Assembly (NCBI GenBank): GCA_900541865.1 | Contig: UQLO01000032.1 | Span: forward strand, 1-28,710 | Direction: 5' to 3' | Length of the DNA: 28,710 nt | Source: an uncultured Porphyromonadaceae bacterium | GTDB lineage: Bacteria > Bacteroidota > Bacteroidia > Bacteroidales > Muribaculaceae | Part shown: positions 21,388 to 28,710 of the stretch, in pieces | Layout: each line of letters starts with the position of its first letter | Numbering within the stretch: position 1 is the first letter of the stretch | Position numbers and translations under genes: made by a program | The notes under the pieces: generated by a model | Told to the model about the DNA's origin: nothing | What the model saw: only the letters and a program-made list of their open reading frames with translations | Databases searched by the model: none

Positions 21388-23666
21388 CAGTCGATTCGCT
21401 CTACGACGATGCAGTCGATCAGAGCATGGTTGGTGTCGATGTTCATATTGTTGTTTTCAGGCCGGAAGTCGATGGTGAGCTTGTGGCGTCCCGCACTCAG
21501 AGGCACCGACACGCTGTTCGAAGCTCCCCAGTCGTTCCAGTTGGCCACTCCGCGGTGAGGCATAACCAGCACACCGCTGCGGCGGTTGTCGACACTCAGG
21601 GTGCGTATGGCCGCGCGGTTTTCGGTGTTGACCGGGCCGTTGCCGTTGGCATAGCGCACATAGACGGCATATCGGCCGCTTTCGGGCACGTCGACTTCGG
21701 CATGTATAGGAGCCGAGCTGCGGTCGGTTTCGGCAAAGCCGGCGCCGCTGAAGCCCGCAAGAGGCTCGGTGGGCGCGTAGACGAGCTCCTCGGAGCTTAT
21801 TTCTGACGTCTGCGGTAGGTCGACAACCATGCGCAGACCGTTGAAGCGCGGTTCCGATGCAAAGCCCGGAACGCCGTCGCCACTCAAACCGATGACCTGA
21901 TATTCGCCGGGGACGGTGGCGGCATAGTCGGTGGTGCGCACAGTGTCGATGGCCACGCCGTTGCGCAGAACCACGTAGCTGCCGATGTATTCAATTGGGT
22001 TCCAGCGCAGGCGGTTGGCACTCGGAACGCCGGGACCGTCGAGCGACGGGTCGTTCTCCAGCCATGCTATGGGCGTCAGAGGCGCCTTGACGTTGGCCGT
22101 GCGGTTGACTCCGATGGGTGCTATCTCGTTGTCGGCCATGGTGATTACGATGTCGTTGGTTCCCGTGATGTCAGCCGGTATTTCGGGGGCATGCTCGCGA
22201 CCGTTGAGCGTAAAGGAGGCGATACGGTCGCCGAAGCCCTTCACGGTGATGTTGAGCACGGCGTTGCGGTAGCGGTAGTTGCTCAGAGTGCGCTCTCCGG
22301 CCAGGGCTTTGGGTACAAAGGGTTTGAAAACGAGCGAGTTCTTGGTGTAGTCGATGCCGAAGAGGATGCGCTGGGTCAGTGCGATGTTGCCGGCAAGGCA
22401 CCACAGCATGTTCGACGAATTGAGCTCCGTGGCGATGTCGCCGTTGTCGAGGTTGAAATTCTCCTTATTGGTTGCGAAGAGTGCCGCCGGGCGGAAGATG
22501 GCGCCGATGGCCTCCAGCGTGCCTTCCTCGTTGTGGGCCTTGGCGTTGGCCAGCGCCCAGTAGGCGCCTACCCAGGGCCACAGCGCGTTGTTGTGGTAGG
22601 CCGGCATGTCGGCTATCTGGGGGAAGAAGATTGCCGCGCCGAAGGGGGTGGTGGGGTTGGAGGCGGTGATGGTACGGGCGCGCTCGGGGGAGGCCACGTC
22701 GTAGAGAATGGCCAGACTTTCGCCGAGAGTCTCTGCGCGAGGGTTGAGAATGAGGTTGTTGCGGCCGTACTTGTACATCGCATAGTAGCCTTTGTCGTCC
22801 ATCCAGAGCTCGCTGTTGACGGCATCCTCTATGGCCTGCGCCCGCGCAAGGTAGCCGTCGACTTCGTCGGTGTGGCCCAGCTCGGAGGCGATTTCGGCCA
22901 GGGTGCGCAGCGCCTGGGCGTGCACAATCGACGTCCCCAGGGCCTCGCTGGCGTAGATGTCGGCAGTCTGCATCCATTTCGGATAGCTCTGCTCGCGCCA
23001 ATCGATGAAAGAGGTCTCGCCCTTTACCAGTCCGTCGTCGGCGGCAACGATGAGTTCGTCGTCCGCAAGACTGCGCTTGATGACCGGGTAGATGAACTCC
23101 AGCCACTCCCGGTCGCCGGTAACCTTATAGACCTCATAGGCAGCCAACGTCCAGATCTGACGGTCGCTGCTGACGGGCCATGCGCCGCCGCTGCCCGTGT
23201 CCTGCACTATCACTCCTCGCGGATTAACCTTCTTCATCAGCGATATCTTCGATGCCAGCGGCTGCATAGGCGCCATCGACAGAAGAATGGAGTAGGACAC
23301 GTCGCGGGTCCACACGCCGGCCCATTCCTTGCCGGTGCGAAGCGTGGTGTCCGGTTCGACGGCATTGACCATTTCGTCCAGAGCCATGTTGTAGATGGCC
23401 GCGTGGAGGGTGTTGGGGGTGGTGAGCTGCGGGTAGGAGGAAATGTCGTTGCGAAGCCGCCACGTTTTCTCGATAGGGAACTTATAGTGCGGCTGGGCGC
23501 TGTAGGTGCTCACAATTTCAGTGGTCGATGGCGCTGTAGCCATATATTCGCCTTGGGTAATGGTGTCGCCGTGCCAGCTGTAGGCGGCCGTGCTCACTAT
23601 TTCCTGCGCGTTGGCGGCGGCCGCGGTCAGTGCCGAGCAGGCTGCCAGTGTAAGTATGCGTCTCAT
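21387..23666 (-). CDS. Exported (alpha/alpha)6 glycoside hydrolase with C-terminal carbohydrate-binding-like domain
   Basis: The protein has 759 residues. A signal peptide (MRRILTLAACSALTAAAANA, cut before Q21) sends it to the periplasm or surface. Residues 90-440 form a six-hairpin helical barrel of the kind seen in GH63-, GH37- and MGH1-like enzymes. Candidate catalytic and sugar-binding segments are KEWAGVWTRDVSYS (D122) and SFIDWREQSYP (D222), with GDIATELNSSNMLW later. Residues 440-640 are beta-rich, and the last 110 residues resemble a CBM6/35-type beta-sandwich (YAVYVRYANGNG, AGRHKLTIDF). The substrate cannot be read from sequence; an alpha-glucoside is a reasonable guess. It sits between tilS (ten-base gap) and menA in one transcript, an odd place for a glycan enzyme. 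Confidence 0.82.
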   Translation of the reverse strand: MRRILTLAACSALTAAAANAQEIVSTAAYSWHGDTITQGEYMATAPSTTEIVSTYSAQPHYKFPIEKTWRLRNDISSYPQLTTPNTLHAAIYNMALDEMVNAVEPDTTLRTGKEWAGVWTRDVSYSILLSMAPMQPLASKISLMKKVNPRGVIVQDTGSGGAWPVSSDRQIWTLAAYEVYKVTGDREWLEFIYPVIKRSLADDELIVAADDGLVKGETSFIDWREQSYPKWMQTADIYASEALGTSIVHAQALRTLAEIASELGHTDEVDGYLARAQAIEDAVNSELWMDDKGYYAMYKYGRNNLILNPRAETLGESLAILYDVASPERARTITASNPTTPFGAAIFFPQIADMPAYHNNALWPWVGAYWALANAKAHNEEGTLEAIGAIFRPAALFATNKENFNLDNGDIATELNSSNMLWCLAGNIALTQRILFGIDYTKNSLVFKPFVPKALAGERTLSNYRYRNAVLNITVKGFGDRIASFTLNGREHAPEIPADITGTNDIVITMADNEIAPIGVNRTANVKAPLTPIAWLENDPSLDGPGVPSANRLRWNPIEYIGSYVVLRNGVAIDTVRTTDYAATVPGEYQVIGLSGDGVPGFASEPRFNGLRMVVDLPQTSEISSEELVYAPTEPLAGFSGAGFAETDRSSAPIHAEVDVPESGRYAVYVRYANGNGPVNTENRAAIRTLSVDNRRSGVLVMPHRGVANWNDWGASNSVSVPLSAGRHKLTIDFRPENNNMNIDTNHALIDCIVVERID

Positions 23667-23676
23667 TCGTTATGTT

Positions 23677-25032
23677 TCAGTCTTCTTTGTATTCCAGTCG
23701 TAAATATCTTTTGGTGTCGGGCCCGACGGCTCCCAAAGCGGAGTTGCGCAGACCCGGTATCCACACTATCTCATTGTTGCGCAGCAGAATCCACGCCTGC
23801 CGCTTCTGCGCCGCGCTGTAGCCGGCCCCGGCAAAGAGGTCGCTCACCAGCTTCGACGCCGTCGAGCCGAAGGGCACCATGCGGTCACCCCGGACCCAGT
23901 GGCGAACCGTCCATACCGCACCCGGGTCGAGCGCAAAGGCCGCGTCGACGTAGGCCACGGCGGCGTTGCGCCCCGGTATGCGGAATTCCTCAACGGCATG
24001 CGATGTTATGAGTATGCGAAGCGGCCGGGTGATGTCGCGCCGGAGATTCAGACGCGTTTCGGTCGCCGGTTCGGTGAGCTCGCTGTCGTAGGCGAGGCTC
24101 ATAAGGCCGCGGTTCACTTCGGCAACAACACCGGCAGTCCCGTGGTAGCGCTGCCCGGAGCCGTCGGCGCTGCGAAGCATGTCGGCGGTTTGAGTAGGCG
24201 TAAAGCCCTTGCCGCGTAGTAGTTCCAGCAGGAGTGTGCCTCCTTCGGGAAGCTTGCACAGGGCCCGAAGATCGTACTGCCCGCGGTCGTCGACAACTGC
24301 GCCGCGCACCTCCTCCACATAGTTGAGAAAGAGCTTGCGGACGCTCTCCAGATTGCCCACGCTCCGGAGAATGGCCTCCAGGGCACCCGGAAATTCCTCC
24401 TCCAGGAAGGGAAGAACGCGGTGGCGGATGCGGTTGCGGGTGAAGTCTACATTGTTGTTGGTGCTGTCGGTGACGAAGTCCAGACCGCGAGCGGCAAGGT
24501 AGTCCTCGATTTGTCGGCGCGAAGCCCACAGCAGCGGGCGCACCGTGGCGCCGTTGCGCGCATTCATCGACGTCAGTCCGACTATGCCGGCCCCGCGCAT
24601 CATATTGAGTACGAAGGTCTCGGCGCGGTCTTCGCGGTGGTGGCCGACGGCCACGGCCTGCGCTCCGGCCTTGTCGGCCAGTGTGCCGAACCATGCGTAG
24701 CGCACGCGCCGGCAGCCCATCTCGAGCGTCTCGCCGGGATGCGAGGCCAGCTCGGCCTCCATATCGAAATGGCGTACGCAGAACTCGGCGCCCAGTTCGG
24801 CGGCAACGCGCCGCGCATGGCGCATGTCGCGGTTGCTTTCCTCGCCCCGGAGGTGGTAGTTGCAGTGGGCGGCGATACATTCGTAGCCCAACGCGCTCAG
24901 TGCTGCCAGAAGCGCCACAGAGTCAGCGCCTCCGCTGAGGGCCACTATCACCGGCGCACCGTTGTGGAGCAACTCCTGCCCGGCGATATATTGCCGGGCG
25001 GCGCGCTCGAAATCGGTTGCCGGTGTACTCAT
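23677..25032 (-). CDS. tilS: tRNA(Ile)-lysidine synthase
   Basis: The 451-residue protein converts C34 of the CAU-anticodon tRNA(Ile) to lysidine so that it reads AUA. The N-terminal PP-loop ATPase domain shows SGGADS (33-38), AHCNYHLRGEES (55-66) and GHHREDRAET (130-139). The middle tRNA-binding region has TDSTN, then FTRNRIRHRVLPFLE, and the C-terminal TilS domain shows WVRGDRMVPFG and KLVSDLF. Length fits the long TilS type. It lies ten bases after purT and ten before the glycosidase. Confidence 0.96.
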   Translation of the reverse strand: MSTPATDFERAARQYIAGQELLHNGAPVIVALSGGADSVALLAALSALGYECIAAHCNYHLRGEESNRDMRHARRVAAELGAEFCVRHFDMEAELASHPGETLEMGCRRVRYAWFGTLADKAGAQAVAVGHHREDRAETFVLNMMRGAGIVGLTSMNARNGATVRPLLWASRRQIEDYLAARGLDFVTDSTNNNVDFTRNRIRHRVLPFLEEEFPGALEAILRSVGNLESVRKLFLNYVEEVRGAVVDDRGQYDLRALCKLPEGGTLLLELLRGKGFTPTQTADMLRSADGSGQRYHGTAGVVAEVNRGLMSLAYDSELTEPATETRLNLRRDITRPLRILITSHAVEEFRIPGRNAAVAYVDAAFALDPGAVWTVRHWVRGDRMVPFGSTASKLVSDLFAGAGYSAAQKRQAWILLRNNEIVWIPGLRNSALGAVGPDTKRYLRLEYKED

Positions 25033-25042
25033 TTCGGGTTGC

Positions 25043-26236
25043 TTACTTGCTGCGGGGCAGCACGTTGACCTTCAGCTTGCGGTAGGCACGCTCGGCTTTG
25101 GCGCGTGCTTCCTCGAGGGTGTCGGCAGTGGCCAGGATGACTCCCATGCGGCGGTGTCCCTTGATTTCGGGTTTGCCGAAAATGCGCATCTGCACTCCCG
25201 GCTCGGCAAGCACTTCTTCAAGATTGTCCATCTCGATGCAGTCGGTGTCGCCTTCGACCACAATAGCGCGGCTCGCCGACGGCCCGTAGAAGCGTATTGC
25301 CGGCACCGGGAGCCCCAACAGCGCGCGGGCGTGCAGGGCGAACTCGCTGAGGTCCTGCGAAATCATGGTCACCATGCCGGTGTCGTGCGGACGGGGCGAC
25401 ACTTCGCTGAAAATCACCTCATCGCCCTTTACGAAGAGCTCCACGCCGAAAATGCCGTGGCCCCCGAGAGCGTCGGTAATCTTTCGGGCAACCTCGCGGG
25501 CCTTTTCCAGCGCCGGTGCGCTCATGGGCTGAGGCTGCCAGCTCTCGCGGTAGTCGCCGTCGACCTGGATGTGGCCCACCGGCTCGCAAAATACGGTGCC
25601 GGAGGCGCTGCGCACCGTCAGCAGCGTTATTTCATAGTCGAAGTCGACGAAGCCCTCCACGATGACGCGGCCGGCGCCGGCGCGTCCTCCGGCCTGAGCC
25701 TCGTCCCAGGCGCCCCGGACGCCCTCCGGAGTGCGGACTGTCGACTGGCCGTGGCCCGACGAGCTCATCACGGGCTTCACCACCACCGGCAGACCGATTT
25801 CCTGCACGGCTTTCTCAAATTCCTCGAAGGTTTCGGCGAAGCGGTAGGGCGACGTCGGCAGCCCCAGTTCTTCGGCGGCAAGACGGCGTATTCCCTCGCG
25901 GTTCATGGTCAGGTAGGCGGCTCGTGCCGTGGGCGTAACGTTGAAGCCCTCCTTCTCGAGAGCGACAAGGGTCGGCGTTGCTATGGCTTCGACCTCGGGG
26001 ATGATATGGTCGGGGCGCTCGTCGCGAACTATGTCGGCCAGAGTCTTGCCGTCGAGCATATTGAACACGTGGCTGCGGTGTGCAGTCTGCATAGCCGGGG
26101 CCATCGGATATTTGTCGCACGCAACTACCTCAACGCCAAGACGCTGAAGCTCGATGCTTACTTCCTTGCCAAGTTCGCCGCTGCCCAGCAGCAGAGCCTT
26201 GCGGCCCGCGGGGGTAAATACAGAACCTATCTTCAT
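25043..26236 (-). CDS. purT: Formate-dependent GAR transformylase
   Basis: The 397-residue ATP-grasp enzyme makes formyl-GAR from GAR, formate and ATP in purine synthesis, an alternative to folate-dependent PurN. The N-terminal nucleotide-binding domain has LLLGSGELGKEV (16-26). ATP-grasp segments are VVVKPVMSSSGHGQS (about 150-165), FGVELFVKGDEVIFSEVSPRPHDTG and the C-terminal GVILATADTLEEARAKA. The start overlaps the aminotransferase stop as ATGA. Confidence 0.95.
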   Translation of the reverse strand: MKIGSVFTPAGRKALLLGSGELGKEVSIELQRLGVEVVACDKYPMAPAMQTAHRSHVFNMLDGKTLADIVRDERPDHIIPEVEAIATPTLVALEKEGFNVTPTARAAYLTMNREGIRRLAAEELGLPTSPYRFAETFEEFEKAVQEIGLPVVVKPVMSSSGHGQSTVRTPEGVRGAWDEAQAGGRAGAGRVIVEGFVDFDYEITLLTVRSASGTVFCEPVGHIQVDGDYRESWQPQPMSAPALEKAREVARKITDALGGHGIFGVELFVKGDEVIFSEVSPRPHDTGMVTMISQDLSEFALHARALLGLPVPAIRFYGPSASRAIVVEGDTDCIEMDNLEEVLAEPGVQMRIFGKPEIKGHRRMGVILATADTLEEARAKAERAYRKLKVNVLPRSK

Positions 26237-27450
26237 TTGCCGGTTTCGTTTATGGGTTTGAGACGGCTCAGGGCAGCGCTGACGCGCTCCATGGCCCGCC
26301 GGATATTTTCGTCGGAAGTGGCGTAGCTGAACCGCAGGTAGCCCGGCGCGCAGAAGGCGTCGCCCGCCACGGAAGCCACATGAGCCTCGTTGAGAAGATA
26401 CATAGCCAGGTCGGAGGCGTTTTCGATGTTTGTTGTGCCGTCCGTTGTCCCGAAGTAGGCGCTAACCTCGGGGAAGAGGTAGAATGCGCCCTGGGGCTCG
26501 TTGACGCGGAAGCCCGGAATCTCGCGCGCCAGGCTTACTATGAGGTCGCGGCGACGACGGAAGGCGGCGCACATCTCGGCCACACACTCCTGGGAACCGG
26601 TGTAGGCGGCTTCGGCGGCCTTCTGGGCGATGGAGCTCACGCCCGAAGTGGCCTGCCCCTGCAGCTTGGTGACGGCCTTGGCAATCTCTACGGGAGCTGC
26701 GCAGTAGCCGATGCGCCAGCCCGTCATTGCATATGCTTTCGACACACCGTTGATTACCACAGTCTGAGCCTTTATAGCCTCAAAGGAGGCCAGCGAGACA
26801 AAGGGTGTGGCCGTGTAGATGATATGCTCGTAGATTTCGTCGGCGATGACAAGAATCTTGGGATAGCGTGCCAGCACCTCCACAAGGCCCGCGAGTTCGT
26901 CGGCGGTGTAGACGCTGCCGGTAGGATTCGACGGCGAGCATATTATGATGGCGCGCGTACGGGGTGTGATAGCGGCTTCTAGCTTGGCCGGAGTCAGCTT
27001 GAAATCCTCTTCGATGCCGGCGCCAACGGTAACGGGAACGCCGCTGGCAAGTTTCACAAGCTCAACGTAGCTCACCCACGCCGGGGTGGGGATGACAACC
27101 TCGTCGCCATCGTTGACCGTGGCCAGCAGGACGTTGCTCAGGGCATGCTTGGCGCCGTTGCCCACAACAATCTGCTCCGGTGCGAAGCTGAGCCCGTTTT
27201 CGCGGCTCAGCTTGTCGGCAACGGCCCGGCGAAGGCTCATATAGCCCGGAACGGGAGAATAGAAACTGTAGTTTTCTTCGATGGCCTTCTCGGCAGCCGC
27301 CTTGATGTGGTCCGGAGTGTGGAAATCCGGTTCTCCCACACTCATGTTTATCACATCTACGCCCGAAGCCCTCAGCTCGGCGCTCTTTTGCGACATGGCC
27401 AGTGTCTGGCTGACTGCCAGCGACTGTACGCGGTCTGATATCTGTTGCAT
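26233..27450 (-). CDS. Aspartate aminotransferase-type PLP enzyme (class I, gamma subgroup)
   Basis: The protein has 405 residues. Motifs are NMSVGEPDFHTPDHI (35-49), SPSNPTGSVY (172-181), IADEIYEHIIY (202-212) and GVSKAYAMTGWRIGY, with K238 as the PLP lysine and R246 near the phosphate. The last Arg for the substrate carboxylate lies in YLRFSYATS. It most likely transfers amino groups between aspartate and 2-oxoglutarate; tyrosine or phenylalanine is possible. The ATG at 27450 (MQQISDR) matches the usual family start; one at 27459 would add MPT. It is the first gene of the aminotransferase-purT-tilS-glycosidase-menA operon, read from the promoter at 27475-27506. Confidence 0.9.
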   Translation of the reverse strand: MQQISDRVQSLAVSQTLAMSQKSAELRASGVDVINMSVGEPDFHTPDHIKAAAEKAIEENYSFYSPVPGYMSLRRAVADKLSRENGLSFAPEQIVVGNGAKHALSNVLLATVNDGDEVVIPTPAWVSYVELVKLASGVPVTVGAGIEEDFKLTPAKLEAAITPRTRAIIICSPSNPTGSVYTADELAGLVEVLARYPKILVIADEIYEHIIYTATPFVSLASFEAIKAQTVVINGVSKAYAMTGWRIGYCAAPVEIAKAVTKLQGQATSGVSSIAQKAAEAAYTGSQECVAEMCAAFRRRRDLIVSLAREIPGFRVNEPQGAFYLFPEVSAYFGTTDGTTNIENASDLAMYLLNEAHVASVAGDAFCAPGYLRFSYATSDENIRRAMERVSAALSRLKPINETGK

Positions 27451-27474
27451 GGTTGGCATGTGTTGGATGTTCTG

Positions 27475-27506
27475 CAAAGTTAACAAATTCTCCGCATCCC
27501 CGCAAT
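27475..27506 (-). promoter_or_regulatory. Promoter for the aminotransferase-to-menA operon
   Basis: On the minus strand ATTG (27503-27506), 20 bases, TAACTTTG (27475-27482). The leader to the ATG at 27450 is only about 20 bases. Confidence 0.82.
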
Positions 27507-27611
27507 TCCGCGCACGCCAAAAAAACGTAAGCACAAAACAGCCTTAACAGCCTTAACCGGTAACGCCCCGGAGCCTACGCATCGTCCACCTAACACTTGT
27601 AGAGGTAGACG

Positions 27612-28016
27612 TTAGAAATTCAGCATATTAATTAAAAATAATACCGCCGCTATTACGAATAGAATATGTATGATGGGCATAGGCAGAAGAAAAGGGCACG
27701 CCCAAACGAACCATTCAGGTTGCTTTTGGTAGCTACCGGCCGCTCTCATTGCCATGATAAACTGCCATGACCATATAATATATGAGCAAAGTATGCAGAC
27801 AAATAACGCACCATACATTTTTAGATAAATCTCTTCGTGTGACCTGCTCATGGCGGCGGTTTCTAAGGAAAAAAAACCAATAGCAAAGCAAATGGTGTTT
27901 AGACTTACTTGGAACGAAACGACAGCGACGCTGAGCAAATACAGTAAATATTTCTTCAGAACTGCCGGAGAATCAGTTAGTTTTTTTTCAAGGTCAAGCG
28001 GGAAGTTATTGTCCAT
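27612..28016 (-). CDS. Small four-helix membrane protein, family member C, C-terminus frameshifted
   Basis: The protein has 134 residues, with a 20-residue polar N-terminal extension then four hydrophobic helices. The family signature is YIIWSWQFIMAMRAAGSYQK followed by QPEWFVWACPFLLPMPIIHI. It stops at INMLNF, but in the next frame the DNA continues as ISNVYLYKC to a stop at 27590-27592, matching the CIPDIYLY end of member A. A one-base change has therefore probably shortened the tail. It overlaps the upstream gene D by 11 bases. No toxin gene adjoins it in the window. Confidence 0.7.
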   Translation of the reverse strand: MDNNFPLDLEKKLTDSPAVLKKYLLYLLSVAVVSFQVSLNTICFAIGFFSLETAAMSRSHEEIYLKMYGALFVCILCSYIIWSWQFIMAMRAAGSYQKQPEWFVWACPFLLPMPIIHILFVIAAVLFLINMLNF

Positions 28017-28356
28017 AGAAAGCGTTTAAAATTAAGGTAATGGCAAATAATATCTGAACAGCCGGCATTATTATCAAAATGGGGAGGGTCCAAATGAACC
28101 ATTTAGCTTGGAGATTGTGGCGATTCTTAACAATTAAAGCCACAATTATTTCCCACAACCATATTAAATATAACTCAATAATTACACACAAATAAAGTGA
28201 GGCTTTCAGTAGAAATTTTTCCGAGTCGAGGAACCCATATAACCTATAAGATATATCAAAACTAAAGCTCGAATTATAAAACAGCAGAAGTTCGGAGACC
28301 ACCAATTGGAACAGTCCAACCAAGATAATAAGCCAGCTTTTAATTTTTGCTTTCAT
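28006..28356 (-). CDS. Small four-helix membrane protein, family member D
   Basis: The protein has 116 residues with four hydrophobic helices. The family signature is degenerate but clear: YLIWLWEIIVALIVKN, then QAKWFIWTLPILIIMPAVQI. It is strongly AT-rich. It precedes and overlaps member C, and follows the 60-base linker repeat that also separates members A and B. An immunity-type role is inferred from the family context only. Upstream, 28357-28627 holds no gene apart from that repeat. Confidence 0.68.
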   Translation of the reverse strand: MKAKIKSWLIILVGLFQLVVSELLLFYNSSFSFDISYRLYGFLDSEKFLLKASLYLCVIIELYLIWLWEIIVALIVKNRHNLQAKWFIWTLPILIIMPAVQILFAITLILNAFYGQ

Positions 28357-28444
28357 GGCTGCGGCTGCGTTAGAAAATATTCGACAAAATTTATAATGTA
28401 ATGAGAGTCAACCCAGCTTTGATTATTAAAATAGATTGGCACTA

Positions 28445-28504
28445 TTGGTTGTGATTATTGCGATGCTACTGTTCGTCATAGCAGTCGGAGGAGAGATTGA
28501 ACAA
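28445..28504. repeat. 60-bp linker repeat, copy 2
   Basis: It differs from 7718-7777 at two positions only. It lies between partial gene E and gene D, the position corresponding to that between genes A and B. Confidence 0.95.
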
Positions 28505-28627
28505 ATATACGATAAAAAGTCGGAGTAAAAAAGCGTTTAATGAAAACTAACTAAAATTTATAGAGAACATCAAAAAGCATCGATTGCTGCAATGACCGTT
28601 TCTAATAAATATTTGTAACTGCAGACC

Positions 28628-28710
28628 TTATTGGTAGAGGTAGATGTCGGGAATGCAGTGGTATATGATGCCGAGGAGGATAAGCATCTGGATTAGGGGC
28701 ATGGGCAACA
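28628..28710 (-). CDS. Small membrane protein, family member E, 3' part only (cut by window edge)
   Basis: The last 26 codons are visible: LPMPLIQMLILLGIIYHC then IPDIYLYQ and a TAA at 28628-28630. This closely matches the end of member A (LPLPVIQI, CIPDIYLYTY), and 25 bases (28634-28658) are identical to 7810-7834. By position and sequence it is the counterpart of member A, which follows directly after the RHS-tip toxin gene. Confidence 0.8.
   Translation of the reverse strand, partial: LPMPLIQMLILLGIIYHCIPDIYLYQ

Noticed and set aside
27541..27558. Two GCCTTAAC copies
   Set aside because: Nine-base tandem duplication only; no further structure or function can be supported.

Overview
The window looks like chromosomal DNA of a gut Bacteroidales bacterium, most likely a high-GC member of the Muribaculaceae type. 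Support comes from a fused LpxC-FabZ gene in an lpxD-lpxC/fabZ-lpxA cluster, a Bacteroides-type serine palmitoyltransferase, and repeated Bacteroidetes-type promoters (TTTG, 19-20 bases, TAnnTTTG) with no obvious Shine-Dalgarno sites. The family assignment is inference.

Layout, left to right. 1-330 is a repeat-rich intergenic stretch. 331-4267 (minus) is a three-gene unit: alanine-dehydrogenase-like protein, RNase H with a viroplasmin domain, and glycogen branching enzyme. 4337-5237 is an AT-rich Abi/HEPN gene whose leader holds four 13-14-base tandem repeats and an overlapping antisense promoter-terminator unit. 5279-7256 (minus) carries reverse rubrerythrin and serine palmitoyltransferase. 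7355-9305 (minus) is a small polymorphic-toxin locus: an exported RHS-tip protein with a variable C-terminus, followed by two related small membrane proteins. 9339-13897 (minus) is an operon of lipoprotein, pepT, miaA and a MATE transporter, with its promoter back to back with that of a tRNA-Thr(CGU) gene. 14145-16177 (plus) holds a nested palindrome, a structured leader, an unknown protein and a Fic protein whose coding region contains a second copy of the palindrome. 16412-20103 (plus) holds lpxD, lpxC/fabZ, lpxA and the RNase P RNA gene, followed by a DUF695-like gene. 20527-27506 (minus) is a tight five-gene operon: aminotransferase, purT, tilS, an exported glycosidase and menA. 27612-28710 (minus) holds three more members of the small membrane protein family from 7.3-8.2 kb, including one cut by the window edge.

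How the genes work together. Most of the window is housekeeping: lipid A synthesis, sphingolipid synthesis, menaquinone, purine, tRNA modification, glycogen and peroxide defence. The accessory material lies in AT-rich islands between these operons. The most unusual features are: (1) a small-membrane-protein family beside an RHS-tip toxin, recurring about 20 kb away with the same 60-base linker at 58/60 identity, which predicts another toxin gene just beyond the right edge; (2) the Abi/HEPN gene with leader repeats and a candidate antisense RNA; (3) a palindromic repeat present both between genes and inside the fic reading frame.
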